Notes under the pieces: generated by a model | What the model was told of the DNA's origin: nothing | Database searches by the model: none | What the model saw: only the letters and a program-made list of their open reading frames with translations | Position numbers and translations under genes: made by a program | Source: Bacillota bacterium | GTDB taxonomy: Bacteria > Bacillota > Clostridia > Lachnospirales > Lachnospiraceae | Reading direction: 5' to 3' | Assembly (NCBI GenBank): GCA_023439505.1 | Contig: JAEXNR010000062.1 | Location: 457,859 to 521,858 of the forward strand | Length of the DNA stretch: 64,000 nucleotides | Shown here: positions 17,966 to 25,069 of the stretch, one piece after another | Layout: each line of letters starts with the position of its first letter | How positions within the stretch are numbered: position 1 is the stretch's first letter

Positions 17966-20125
17966 ATGCTAAATAAGCTGGATAAGAAGTCAATCGTATA
18001 TCGGGTGACTTCTTTGGTGATTATACTAATTATAGCACAGACAATACTGCTCTCTGTATTCCTTGTATTGGGTGGGGTATTAAGTCAGGCGAAGAAGAAT
18101 GCGTATGCTTCCTTCTCAGAAAAGGTAAAAAACAGAAATGAATATTTGCAGAGGGAAATGAGTAATCGCTGGACGAATCTAAATCCCTATCTGGAACAGA
18201 TCCGAAGTGCTAAATTGGATTCCGGAAATTCGGCCCGGTATTTCAATGAAGTATCAGACAGTATCATATCCATGATGAGATCCACTATGGCTACCGGAGC
18301 TTTCCTCATATTGGAGCAAAAAGATGAAGGAGACGATTATGACTGCGTGTATTTCAGAGACTATGATCCGATATTGAACGATTACGGAAATAATGATCTT
18401 TATATGATTTTCGGACCGGCTGATATTGCAGGCAGATTGCAAATACCGCTCGATCAGATGTGGAAAAATCAGATCCCTTTATCAAGAATGTCCAGAGAGT
18501 TTTACGATGAACCTTTTGCCAATATACAACTGTCAGATAATGCTAAGTTACCGGGGTATTGGAGTTTACCCTTTCAATTATTTTCGGAGGATATTCCGAT
18601 TATGACCTATACGGTGCCATTGCTTTCGAAGGATAACGTACCAATCGGCGTGATAGGAGTGGAGATTTCTGTTCAGTATTTCAGTCAGTTTCTTCCATCG
18701 ACTGATCTGCAGGCAAGGGATTCCCTGGGATATTTCATCGGATGTGAGATGGAGAACGAGACAGGGATAGAACCATTTCTATTTACCAGGGCAATACAGA
18801 ATCAATTTCTTAATAAGGGGGAGAAAATACCTTATCAAAAGGTTGACAAAGAAGAAAATATTTATCAATTGGAACATAGTAAGGGAAAGAATGAGGTGTA
18901 TCTTTCGATAGAACCTATGAATCTATACAACGAGAATACGCCTTATCAAACCAAACAATGGTATATCATTGGGATGATGAGCAGCAATTCACTGTTCAGT
19001 TATGTAGCAAAGATTAAAAATATAATCATGTTTTCCTTCTTATCGTCGATTGCCATTGGAATACTGGGCGGTTATTTCGCCAGTTACCAATTTACAAAAC
19101 CCATTATCAAATTAGCCAGGAAGGTGAAACACAGTGATTTCCAGAATAAATTGACGCTGGAAAGGACGGGTCTTACGGAAGTAGATGAACTATCCATGGC
19201 AATTCAAACTGCCAATGACACGTTGCTGGAATCCACAATAAAGATGTCAAGGATTATCGATATGGCCGGCCTGTCCATCGGAGCTTTTGAGTACCGGCAA
19301 AAAAGCGACTATGTATTTGTAACAGAGCAATTGATGAGTATTCTTTCGATTCCTGCTAAGGAAATGGAACGATTGAAACGGGATAAAGTACTTTTTTGTG
19401 AAAAATTAGAGGAGCTCCTTGGTGTGCCGGAAACGGGTGAAGAGAATGTCTATGTTTTGCACAAAGAGAAAATCAAGTGGGTGAAGTTAAAAGAGGTAAA
19501 AACCGAGAAATCAACCATAGGTGTAATTATTGATGTTACCGGTGAGATGCTTGAGAAAATGGATATTATAAGGGAACGGGACTACGATTATCTGACACAG
19601 GTTTACAGCAGAAGCGCGCTTTACAGAACGGGAGAGGAGATATTAACCCTGCGTCAGATAGAACTGGTTGCAGCGGTATTAATGTTTGATCTGGACAGTC
19701 TGAAATTAATTAATGATGCATACGGTCATGAGTGGGGGGATAAGTATATTAAGCTGGCTGTGAAACAACTGGGTGCCCTTCAAACAGATCGCAGTATGAT
19801 TGGAAGACGATCCGGAGATGAGTTTGTTGTTCTATTATATGATTTTAAAACAAAAAAAGAAATACGGGATTGTATCCGTAATTTCTACCGTAGCCTGGAA
19901 AAGGACCCTTTAAGATTACCTGACGGAAGTGAAAAACAGGTGTATATATCTTCCGGACTGGTATGGACAAACGACATTACCGCCACATTTGAAGAATATC
20001 TCCATCTGGCAGACAAAGCTTTGTACCACGCGAAAAGAAATCAAAAAGGAACCTGTTTTGAATATGATGAAATTATGCCTTATCCGTTGACAGGGGAGGC
20101 GAATCCCGATATACTTGTAGAATAA
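17966..20125 (+). CDS. Membrane-bound diguanylate cyclase with extracellular sensor domain
   Basis: 719 residues. A first membrane helix (about 15-40), an extracellular domain of roughly 310 residues (Cache-like by size and place), a second helix near 352-372 (IIMFSFLSSIAIGILGGYFA), a HAMP-like linker starting FTKPIIKLARKV, a poorly conserved PAS-like stretch, and a C-terminal GGDEF domain. The active-site motif is SGDEF (about residues 616-620), a permitted variant; the metal Asp is in FDLDSLK. No RxxD inhibitory site is visible just before it. It probably makes c-di-GMP in response to the lipoprotein upstream. Confidence 0.9.
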   Translation: MLNKLDKKSIVYRVTSLVIILIIAQTILLSVFLVLGGVLSQAKKNAYASFSEKVKNRNEYLQREMSNRWTNLNPYLEQIRSAKLDSGNSARYFNEVSDSIISMMRSTMATGAFLILEQKDEGDDYDCVYFRDYDPILNDYGNNDLYMIFGPADIAGRLQIPLDQMWKNQIPLSRMSREFYDEPFANIQLSDNAKLPGYWSLPFQLFSEDIPIMTYTVPLLSKDNVPIGVIGVEISVQYFSQFLPSTDLQARDSLGYFIGCEMENETGIEPFLFTRAIQNQFLNKGEKIPYQKVDKEENIYQLEHSKGKNEVYLSIEPMNLYNENTPYQTKQWYIIGMMSSNSLFSYVAKIKNIIMFSFLSSIAIGILGGYFASYQFTKPIIKLARKVKHSDFQNKLTLERTGLTEVDELSMAIQTANDTLLESTIKMSRIIDMAGLSIGAFEYRQKSDYVFVTEQLMSILSIPAKEMERLKRDKVLFCEKLEELLGVPETGEENVYVLHKEKIKWVKLKEVKTEKSTIGVIIDVTGEMLEKMDIIRERDYDYLTQVYSRSALYRTGEEILTLRQIELVAAVLMFDLDSLKLINDAYGHEWGDKYIKLAVKQLGALQTDRSMIGRRSGDEFVVLLYDFKTKKEIRDCIRNFYRSLEKDPLRLPDGSEKQVYISSGLVWTNDITATFEEYLHLADKALYHAKRNQKGTCFEYDEIMPYPLTGEANPDILVE

Positions 20126-20130
20126 CCAAT

Positions 20131-20167
20131 GCAAAGGGGATTAGTGTTTGACACTGATCCCCTTTGC
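20131..20167 (+). other. Long intercistronic hairpin between the cyclase and phosphodiesterase genes
   Basis: GCAAAGGGGAT (20131-20141) pairs with ATCCCCTTTGC (20157-20167), continued inward by a T-G wobble and AGTGT/ACACT to a 3-nt loop: about 17 consecutive pairs. It ends 4-5 bases before the RBS (GGAG, 20173-20176) of the EAL gene and has no T-run. Confidence 0.85.
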
Positions 20168-20184
20168 AGATAGGAGCTGCTACC

Positions 20185-21408
20185 GTGATACAGAAGATTA
20201 CAGATGATATTTATGAACAAGTGATAAAGGAACGCAATCTGACCATGCATTTTCAGCCGATTGTAAGTCTTGATAAAGAACGAATCGTCGGGTGCGAAGC
20301 TTTGATGCGCGCTAATTATCAGAATGAGCCAATTTCGGCAGAGGCCATGTTTCAATATGTCAGAGAGCAAAAGAAGGAATATGATCTGGATGTTCTATGC
20401 AGGGAGAATGCATTCCTGGAATTTAGTCAGATGGGAAGGAACGATATATTACTGTTTGTTAATTTCGAAATGGGTCTGCTGCAGGAGTATCTGAACCATC
20501 TGGATGGGTTTGTGAAACTACTGGAGGATTATCAGATTCAAAGAGAAAGAGTGGTTGTAGAAATTAATGAAAAACGTTCCGGTGATAACGGGCTCCTGAA
20601 TGAATTTGTCATGAGGTTTCGCGCGCTTGGCTTTCTCATCGCTCTGGATGATGTGGGAGAGGGCTATTCTAATCTTAACCGTATTATACTGACAAAGCCG
20701 GATATCATCAAAATCGACAGAAATACCATCAAAGACCTTAACAATAATTATTATAAATACGAAATTGTAAGATCCATAACCTCTCTGGCCTCCAGAATCG
20801 GAGCAGTTGTCATAGCCGAGGGAGTAGAAGAGGAGGAAGAAGTGCTCTCCTGTCTTTCTCTGGGTATAACATTAATACAGGGATTTTACTTTTCCAGAGC
20901 GGTAGAAACGGAGAAATTCCTTTCTCTTAATCATTATCCTGTCATTCATTTACTGTCCAATCAGTTTCAACTCAGGGCGGAGAATAGAATTCTTGATCAT
21001 GTGGAGAGAGGTCATCAAAGGAAAAACATGTTGTACAGACTGATCGAGATGTTATCCGAATGCGGGATGGAAGAATATGAAACGGAGCTTGCAAAGTATC
21101 TGCGTTATAACCCTGAGATTGAATGCACTTATATCATTGATGCACAGGGAAAGCAAGTGACAAATACCATGTTCAACAGAAATACGATATTTAAAAGTAC
21201 CTATCTGTTTTCTCCGGCAAGGGTGAATGATTATCATATCCTGAAACCTTATTACTATGTGGTAAGACATAATAAATCTGAAATATTTGTCAGCGACCGT
21301 TACATATCCGCAGCCACAGGGCATTTTTGTGAAACATATTCCTGTGGCTTTTATTCGGATCATATGCAGGAGTTTATTGTATGTCTGGATTATGCGCTGG
21401 ATGAATAG
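20185..21408 (+). CDS. EAL-domain c-di-GMP phosphodiesterase
   Basis: 407 residues from GTG 20185 with RBS TAGGAG; a TTG further up overlaps the hairpin. The EAL domain is complete: EALMR at residue 38-42, VNFE, VVVEINE, IALDDVGEGYSNL (DD pair), KPDIIKIDR with the Lys, AEGVE and LIQGFYF. All metal and catalytic positions I can check are kept, so hydrolysis of c-di-GMP is expected. The C-terminal 150 residues (CTYIIDAQGKQVTNTMF ... YYYVVRHNKSEIFVSDRYIS) look like the PAS/Cache-like domain of YkuI-type EAL proteins. Pairs with the cyclase gene upstream. Confidence 0.9.
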   Translation: MIQKITDDIYEQVIKERNLTMHFQPIVSLDKERIVGCEALMRANYQNEPISAEAMFQYVREQKKEYDLDVLCRENAFLEFSQMGRNDILLFVNFEMGLLQEYLNHLDGFVKLLEDYQIQRERVVVEINEKRSGDNGLLNEFVMRFRALGFLIALDDVGEGYSNLNRIILTKPDIIKIDRNTIKDLNNNYYKYEIVRSITSLASRIGAVVIAEGVEEEEEVLSCLSLGITLIQGFYFSRAVETEKFLSLNHYPVIHLLSNQFQLRAENRILDHVERGHQRKNMLYRLIEMLSECGMEEYETELAKYLRYNPEIECTYIIDAQGKQVTNTMFNRNTIFKSTYLFSPARVNDYHILKPYYYVVRHNKSEIFVSDRYISAATGHFCETYSCGFYSDHMQEFIVCLDYALDE

Positions 21409-21447
21409 AATCATAACGAAGAGCGAACATGTTTGGATATCATCCGG

Positions 21448-22368
21448 CTACCAAATACAAGCAGTACTAAGGTTGATGTCGTCATAGGTTTTATAGAAAT
21501 ATTCGCAAGTATTCGTATTCATAAAGGCTGTATATTTGGTATAATCATAGGTTTCACGCCCGGTAAGAACAGCGCCCTTAGGTATGGAAACACTTTCCAT
21601 TATGTGAAAACATGCAGGAATGGCTTCCTTACTATCCTTGGGTGTCGGAATATGTGATTTTAGATAGGAGACTCTGACAAATCGTTCCGGAGAAGTGAAG
21701 CCTCCGGGCAGAGTTGTCGTACCTGCGGCTTGCCCGAAGGGAGTCAATGAGACTGTATTCCAATACGTTTCATCTGATTGGGTTGGAGAAGTCATCATAT
21801 AATTCTTTAAATTCGTCATATGCCAGGGTAAATCCGGACTATTGGACATGACACCCATGGGATTCTTTATAAAATCCAACCCATTGCCTGTAGATTCAAT
21901 GGTGGCACATTCCCCGCTTCTGTCGGTGACAATCCAGTGTAAAGGAGCTATTGTCTTCGTAACGGGATCCGGCACACCTAATATGGTAATGGTATTTAAT
22001 AAGGACGGCAATTCTCTTACAGAGGCACAATTACCAAGAATATAATGAAGAAAATCAATGGACGTAATCTGATCTTTTGTCCCCGGTACAGAGGAGGTAT
22101 CATATTGTGCGTAGCCTGCAAAATATAACGCAGCCGCGGCAAAGCCTTTTTCATTCACTCCATCAAAAAATCCAAACATTCCATCTGCTTCCTGGCCGAG
22201 TCCAATAATTCGATAGGTGTTCCTCACCGGGCGGTCATTCGCACTGTTATGCCATATATAGGAACTGGGAACGATGTAGAGATTGGGAGTAATATCATAG
22301 GAGAAGTCCATGGTTCTGCCAAAAAATATCTCATCCGTTTCTGTTCGTAACGTCATTGCTGTACACAT
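21448..22368 (-). CDS. Choloylglycine hydrolase-family Ntn hydrolase (bile salt hydrolase / penicillin V acylase type)
   Basis: 306 residues; the RBS AAAGGAAAG precedes the ATG. After removal of Met1, Cys2 becomes the nucleophile. Arg18 and Asp21 (GRTMDF) have the exact spacing of the family, and the later Asn in SNSPDLPWHMTNLKNY and Arg in SPERFVRVSYLK complete the usual set. The enzyme cleaves a linear amide; bile salts, penicillin V or acyl-homoserine lactone-like amides are possible, and sequence alone does not decide. No signal peptide. It is convergent with the EAL gene, only 39 bases apart. Confidence 0.9.
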   Translation of the reverse strand: MCTAMTLRTETDEIFFGRTMDFSYDITPNLYIVPSSYIWHNSANDRPVRNTYRIIGLGQEADGMFGFFDGVNEKGFAAAALYFAGYAQYDTSSVPGTKDQITSIDFLHYILGNCASVRELPSLLNTITILGVPDPVTKTIAPLHWIVTDRSGECATIESTGNGLDFIKNPMGVMSNSPDLPWHMTNLKNYMMTSPTQSDETYWNTVSLTPFGQAAGTTTLPGGFTSPERFVRVSYLKSHIPTPKDSKEAIPACFHIMESVSIPKGAVLTGRETYDYTKYTAFMNTNTCEYFYKTYDDINLSTACIW

Positions 22369-22559
22369 GATTTCTTTCCTTTGATTTGGTTTCTATAATA
22401 TATGTAAATGAAATACTAATGTGCAGGTGATCTGATACCTGTTCTTTTTTGTGTTATAAAATCCCTTCGAAGTGTTATCCATAAAATTCAAGTGTTCCCT
22501 TCTTATTATATGGATTGTCGTAAATTGCGATATCTTCTTATGAAAAATCTGTACTTCTA

Positions 22560-22588
22560 TTGACTTTGACAGAAGTTCATCGTTAACT
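22560..22588 (+). promoter_or_regulatory. Possible promoter of the hypothetical gene at 22620
   Basis: TTGACT (22560-22565), 17-bp spacer, TTAACT (22583-22588), about 31 bases upstream of the ATG. The rest of the 251-bp gap shared with the divergent Ntn hydrolase gene shows AT-rich sequence without clear operators. Confidence 0.5.
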
Positions 22589-22619
22589 ACTTCATAAAAG
22601 AAAAGAAAGGTGACACATA

Positions 22620-23282
22620 ATGACTATTTTTACTGATTTAAACTGTTTTACTGGAAGGGACGCGACAAGAGATTTACGGAAATCGTTTACAGAGCTTTTG
22701 GATCAAATCAAATTGCTGAAACTGGAGTTAGGAGAACATGCTTATCTGATGGATTGTTATTTTTCATGCATCCTTGAAGCAACCAGTAAACTCCGGGAAT
22801 TTACCACTATCTCAAATGGTTTGGATGACGCTATGGAACTCAGAGGAATTTGCCGCAGCATAATATCGGGAAGCGGACACTATTCAGAACATCCGTTTTA
22901 CATACATGCGCAGAACTATATAAATGCTATGACCTGTCAATTTCATGAAGATAGTACAAAAGAGGCTTATTGCGTCATTGAATTATTCCATGATTATCTT
23001 GAGTATAAGGTGAATTTATTCATTCGACAACAGGAGCAGGTGCTATATTCAGATAGTGATATTCCTAAAATCAAAGAAATGTTTTATAAAATCTGTGACA
23101 TTTTAGGTGATACAGAACAGATGATGAATATAAACAGACTTTTTTGTCAGCGATTTTTTACTGTTACCCCTACAGATGGCTTTATACAGGGCTTAACCTC
23201 TGATCTGATCTACAGCATGATCGAAAGAGATATGGAAAGCTCCTGGCAGGTCTTTCAATTCATTCTTGATCAAAAGGACTGA
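22620..23282 (+). CDS. Hypothetical protein, 220 residues
   Basis: ATG with RBS GAAAGGTG. I do not recognise the family. The protein is soluble, apparently nearly all helical, without signal peptide or membrane segment. It has scattered cysteines (CFTG, MDCYFSC, GICRS, TCQF, YCVI, KICDI, LFCQRFF), but not in a metal-binding spacing that I can name. It is convergent with the XRE regulator gene and near c-di-GMP genes, so a regulatory or phage-defence role cannot be told apart. Confidence 0.7.
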   Translation: MTIFTDLNCFTGRDATRDLRKSFTELLDQIKLLKLELGEHAYLMDCYFSCILEATSKLREFTTISNGLDDAMELRGICRSIISGSGHYSEHPFYIHAQNYINAMTCQFHEDSTKEAYCVIELFHDYLEYKVNLFIRQQEQVLYSDSDIPKIKEMFYKICDILGDTEQMMNINRLFCQRFFTVTPTDGFIQGLTSDLIYSMIERDMESSWQVFQFILDQKD

Positions 23283-23341
23283 GCCTAGATACCAACTGAA
23301 ATATCCCGTATTGACAGAGATTATGTGGGCACAGGGATACA

Positions 23342-23686
23342 TCAGAGCTCGTAATTTTTTCTGACGGAAGTCTTCAAATGCTTTATGGTATCCGCAATGA
23401 CACGCAACTCCTTTTCAGTACAATCGTTGAGAAGTTCCGAGATTTCATTTTGATAAACAATCTGTGATTTATATAAGTTATCGCAGAGAAGTTCATCTGC
23501 TGATATATTCAGTGAATTCAATATTGCAATAAACATTTTAAGACTGGGAATCGTATTGCCGGTCTCTATATGACTGATGTGGGTAGTACCTGCCTCAACC
23601 ATTTCAGCCAGTTTTTCCTGGGTGATGCCAAGTTTTTGCCGCGCTGCACGAATTCGTTGTCCGATTTCCAGATAATTTACATTCAT
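23342..23686 (-). CDS. XRE-family helix-turn-helix regulator
   Basis: 114 residues from the ATG complementary to 23684-23686 (MNVNYLEIG), 8 bases after AAGGAG; an upstream in-frame ATG has no RBS. The HTH covers about residues 6-60: IGQRIRAARQKLGITQEKLAEMVEAGTTHISHIETGNTIPSLKMFIAILNSLNISADELL. The remaining 45 residues are a short helical tail. It is divergent from the HD-GYP gene and the TACATACATACATA / TGTATGTATTGTATGTGTA repeats between them are probable binding sites. Confidence 0.9.
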   Translation of the reverse strand: MNVNYLEIGQRIRAARQKLGITQEKLAEMVEAGTTHISHIETGNTIPSLKMFIAILNSLNISADELLCDNLYKSQIVYQNEISELLNDCTEKELRVIADTIKHLKTSVRKNYEL

Positions 23687-23731
23687 TCGTTCTTCTCCTT
23701 GTGTCCAATTGTTCTTCCGGTTAACCCGCAT

Positions 23732-23807
23732 TACATACATACATAATATAATAGAAATCACAAACTATTTTGTATGTATTGTATGTGTAATCGGATTATG
23801 TTATAAT
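23732..23807 (+). promoter_or_regulatory. HD-GYP promoter overlapped by an inverted-repeat operator
   Basis: TACATACATACATA (23732-23745) is mirrored by TGTATGTATTGTATGTGTA (23771-23789). A -35 box TTGTAT (23779-23784), 17-bp spacer and -10 box TATAAT (23802-23807) point to the HD-GYP gene, with the right operator arm covering the -35 box. Confidence 0.75.
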
Positions 23808-23887
23808 GATCTGAATAGGCAATTAGACCAATAAGAGATAGTAAATGAGCAAAATTTCCTAATTATTCCCTTTGTAAAGAGGTGACT

Positions 23888-23953
23888 ATGGCTATACAAG
23901 GGGAGAAAAGGATAGGCTTGAGGATTAATATTTTACGAATGATAAGGAGGTAA
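23888..23953 (+). CDS. Short leader ORF coupled to the HD-GYP gene
   Basis: 21 codons, ATG at 23888 preceded by AGAGGTG, ending TAA at 23951-23953. The last codons (ATG ATA AGG AGG TAA) contain the AAGGAGG used as RBS of the next gene. The peptide is basic (about seven Arg/Lys) and otherwise unremarkable. Ribosomes finishing this ORF would stop directly on the downstream start region, so it may serve translational coupling. It could also be chance; there is no homology argument. Confidence 0.45.
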   Translation: MAIQGEKRIGLRINILRMIRR

Positions 23954-23958
23954 TTATC

Positions 23959-24768
23959 ATATCAAAAATTTATCTTAGCAATGATATATATGATAAAAAT
24001 GGTATCCTGCTTCTATCAAAGGGTCATGAGGTTTCAGCGCAAATGCTGCAGAAACTAGAAGAAATGAATATTTTTATGAAGTCTGAAGGGGATAAGAAAA
24101 GTAAGAAAGAAACACCGGATGAGTACAGGATCAAAGAAAGCAAAGATCAGATTAAAGAAACACTTGGAATTAATAATATCAAACTGTTGGATACATCCTC
24201 CAAAATACTAAATGAAATATTGTTTGAATCAAAGGAGAAGCTGTGGTGGATCTATGTGAGCACCTTAAGTAATTACATCGACTGGCTTTATACCCACTCT
24301 ATCAATGTTGCATTGATTTCGGTTATGCTGGGAAAGGCACTTCATATGGAGGACGGGCTGCAGGATCTGGCCATCGGAAGTTTCTTTCATGATATCGGTA
24401 AATTGATGATACCCAAAAACATCATACAGAAAAAAGGAAGTCTGACCGAAGAGGAGATGTTTTATATCAGGCAGCATTGTGACCTTGGAATCAGTATGGT
24501 AAGTGACTTTCGATTCAGCAGACGAAGTAAAGACATCATTCATCAGCATCATGAAAGACTGGATGGCAGCGGTTATCCTTTGGGATTAAAAAGTGAGCAG
24601 ATTCCGCTGCACACCAGAATTGTAATGATAGCGGATATTTTGGATGCAATCACCGCATACAGGCCCTATAAGGAGCCGGAACAGATCGAAATCGCATTAC
24701 AGGAGCTGCAGGGTGAGCCGCAAAAATATCCGCAAGAGATCATAAATACCTTCAAAGAGTTCCTATAA
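23959..24768 (+). CDS. HD-GYP domain c-di-GMP phosphodiesterase with a non-canonical start
   Basis: About 269 residues if translation begins at ATA 23959. The frame is open from 23929 and the residues before the first ATG (24043) read SKIYLSNDIYDKNGILLLSKGHEVS, the usual N-terminus of such HD-GYP proteins, yet no ATG, GTG or TTG lies there. A perfect AAGGAGG (23944-23950) stands 8 bases before ATA 23959 (ATT 23953 and ATC 23956 are closer). The HD-GYP domain has HSINVALIS, HDIGK (residue 144), HCDLG, HHERLDGSGYP (197-207) and IADILDAITAYRPY, so catalytic residues are intact. Under control of the divergent XRE regulator. Confidence 0.85.
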   Translation: MSKIYLSNDIYDKNGILLLSKGHEVSAQMLQKLEEMNIFMKSEGDKKSKKETPDEYRIKESKDQIKETLGINNIKLLDTSSKILNEILFESKEKLWWIYVSTLSNYIDWLYTHSINVALISVMLGKALHMEDGLQDLAIGSFFHDIGKLMIPKNIIQKKGSLTEEEMFYIRQHCDLGISMVSDFRFSRRSKDIIHQHHERLDGSGYPLGLKSEQIPLHTRIVMIADILDAITAYRPYKEPEQIEIALQELQGEPQKYPQEIINTFKEFL

Positions 24769-24796
24769 TTACGGTATTATTTTACATAAAATTTAT

Positions 24797-24830
24797 AACA
24801 AGGGAAAGGGCTTGCCACTTCCTCTTGTTT
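24797..24830 (+). terminator. Probable terminator of the HD-GYP gene
   Basis: AACAAG-GGAA (24797-24806) pairs with TTCC-T-CTTGTT (24819-24829), one bulge. The T-run is short (TTTC), so strength is uncertain. A second hairpin TCATTCT-ATTC-AGAATGA follows at 24860-24877. Confidence 0.6.
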
Positions 24831-24900
24831 CTGGAATTATATTCTGGCCCTCCGCCAAGTCATTCTATTCAGAATGATCATAATCATAAATAAACATGTT

Positions 24901-25069
24901 TGTGAATTAGTATTTCATAATTCACACTAACGTCCATGCGTGCTACTTGCTCGCACGCATAAATTCAACGTGTGAATTAGTATTTCATAATTCACACTAA
25001 CGTCCATGCGTGCTACTTGCTCGCACGCATAAATTCAACGTGTGAATTAGTATTTCATAATTCACACTA
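24901..25069. repeat. 70-bp tandem repeat made of two hairpins, 2.4 copies
   Basis: Units 24901-24970 and 24971-25040 are identical over 70 bp; 25041-25069 repeats the first 29 bp. Each unit contains hairpin A, (G)TGTGAATTA-gtatttca-TAATTCACAC (for copy 2: 24970-24997), and hairpin B, ATGCGTGC-tacttgctc-GCACGCAT (25006-25030). The array fills the gap between the HD-GYP gene and the convergent lyase gene and touches the lyase stop codon. Confidence 0.95.

Noticed and set aside
24901..25069. CRISPR-like array
   Set aside because: The 27-bp palindromes are spaced by 43 bp, but the two spacers are identical and no cas genes are near; it is a tandem duplication.
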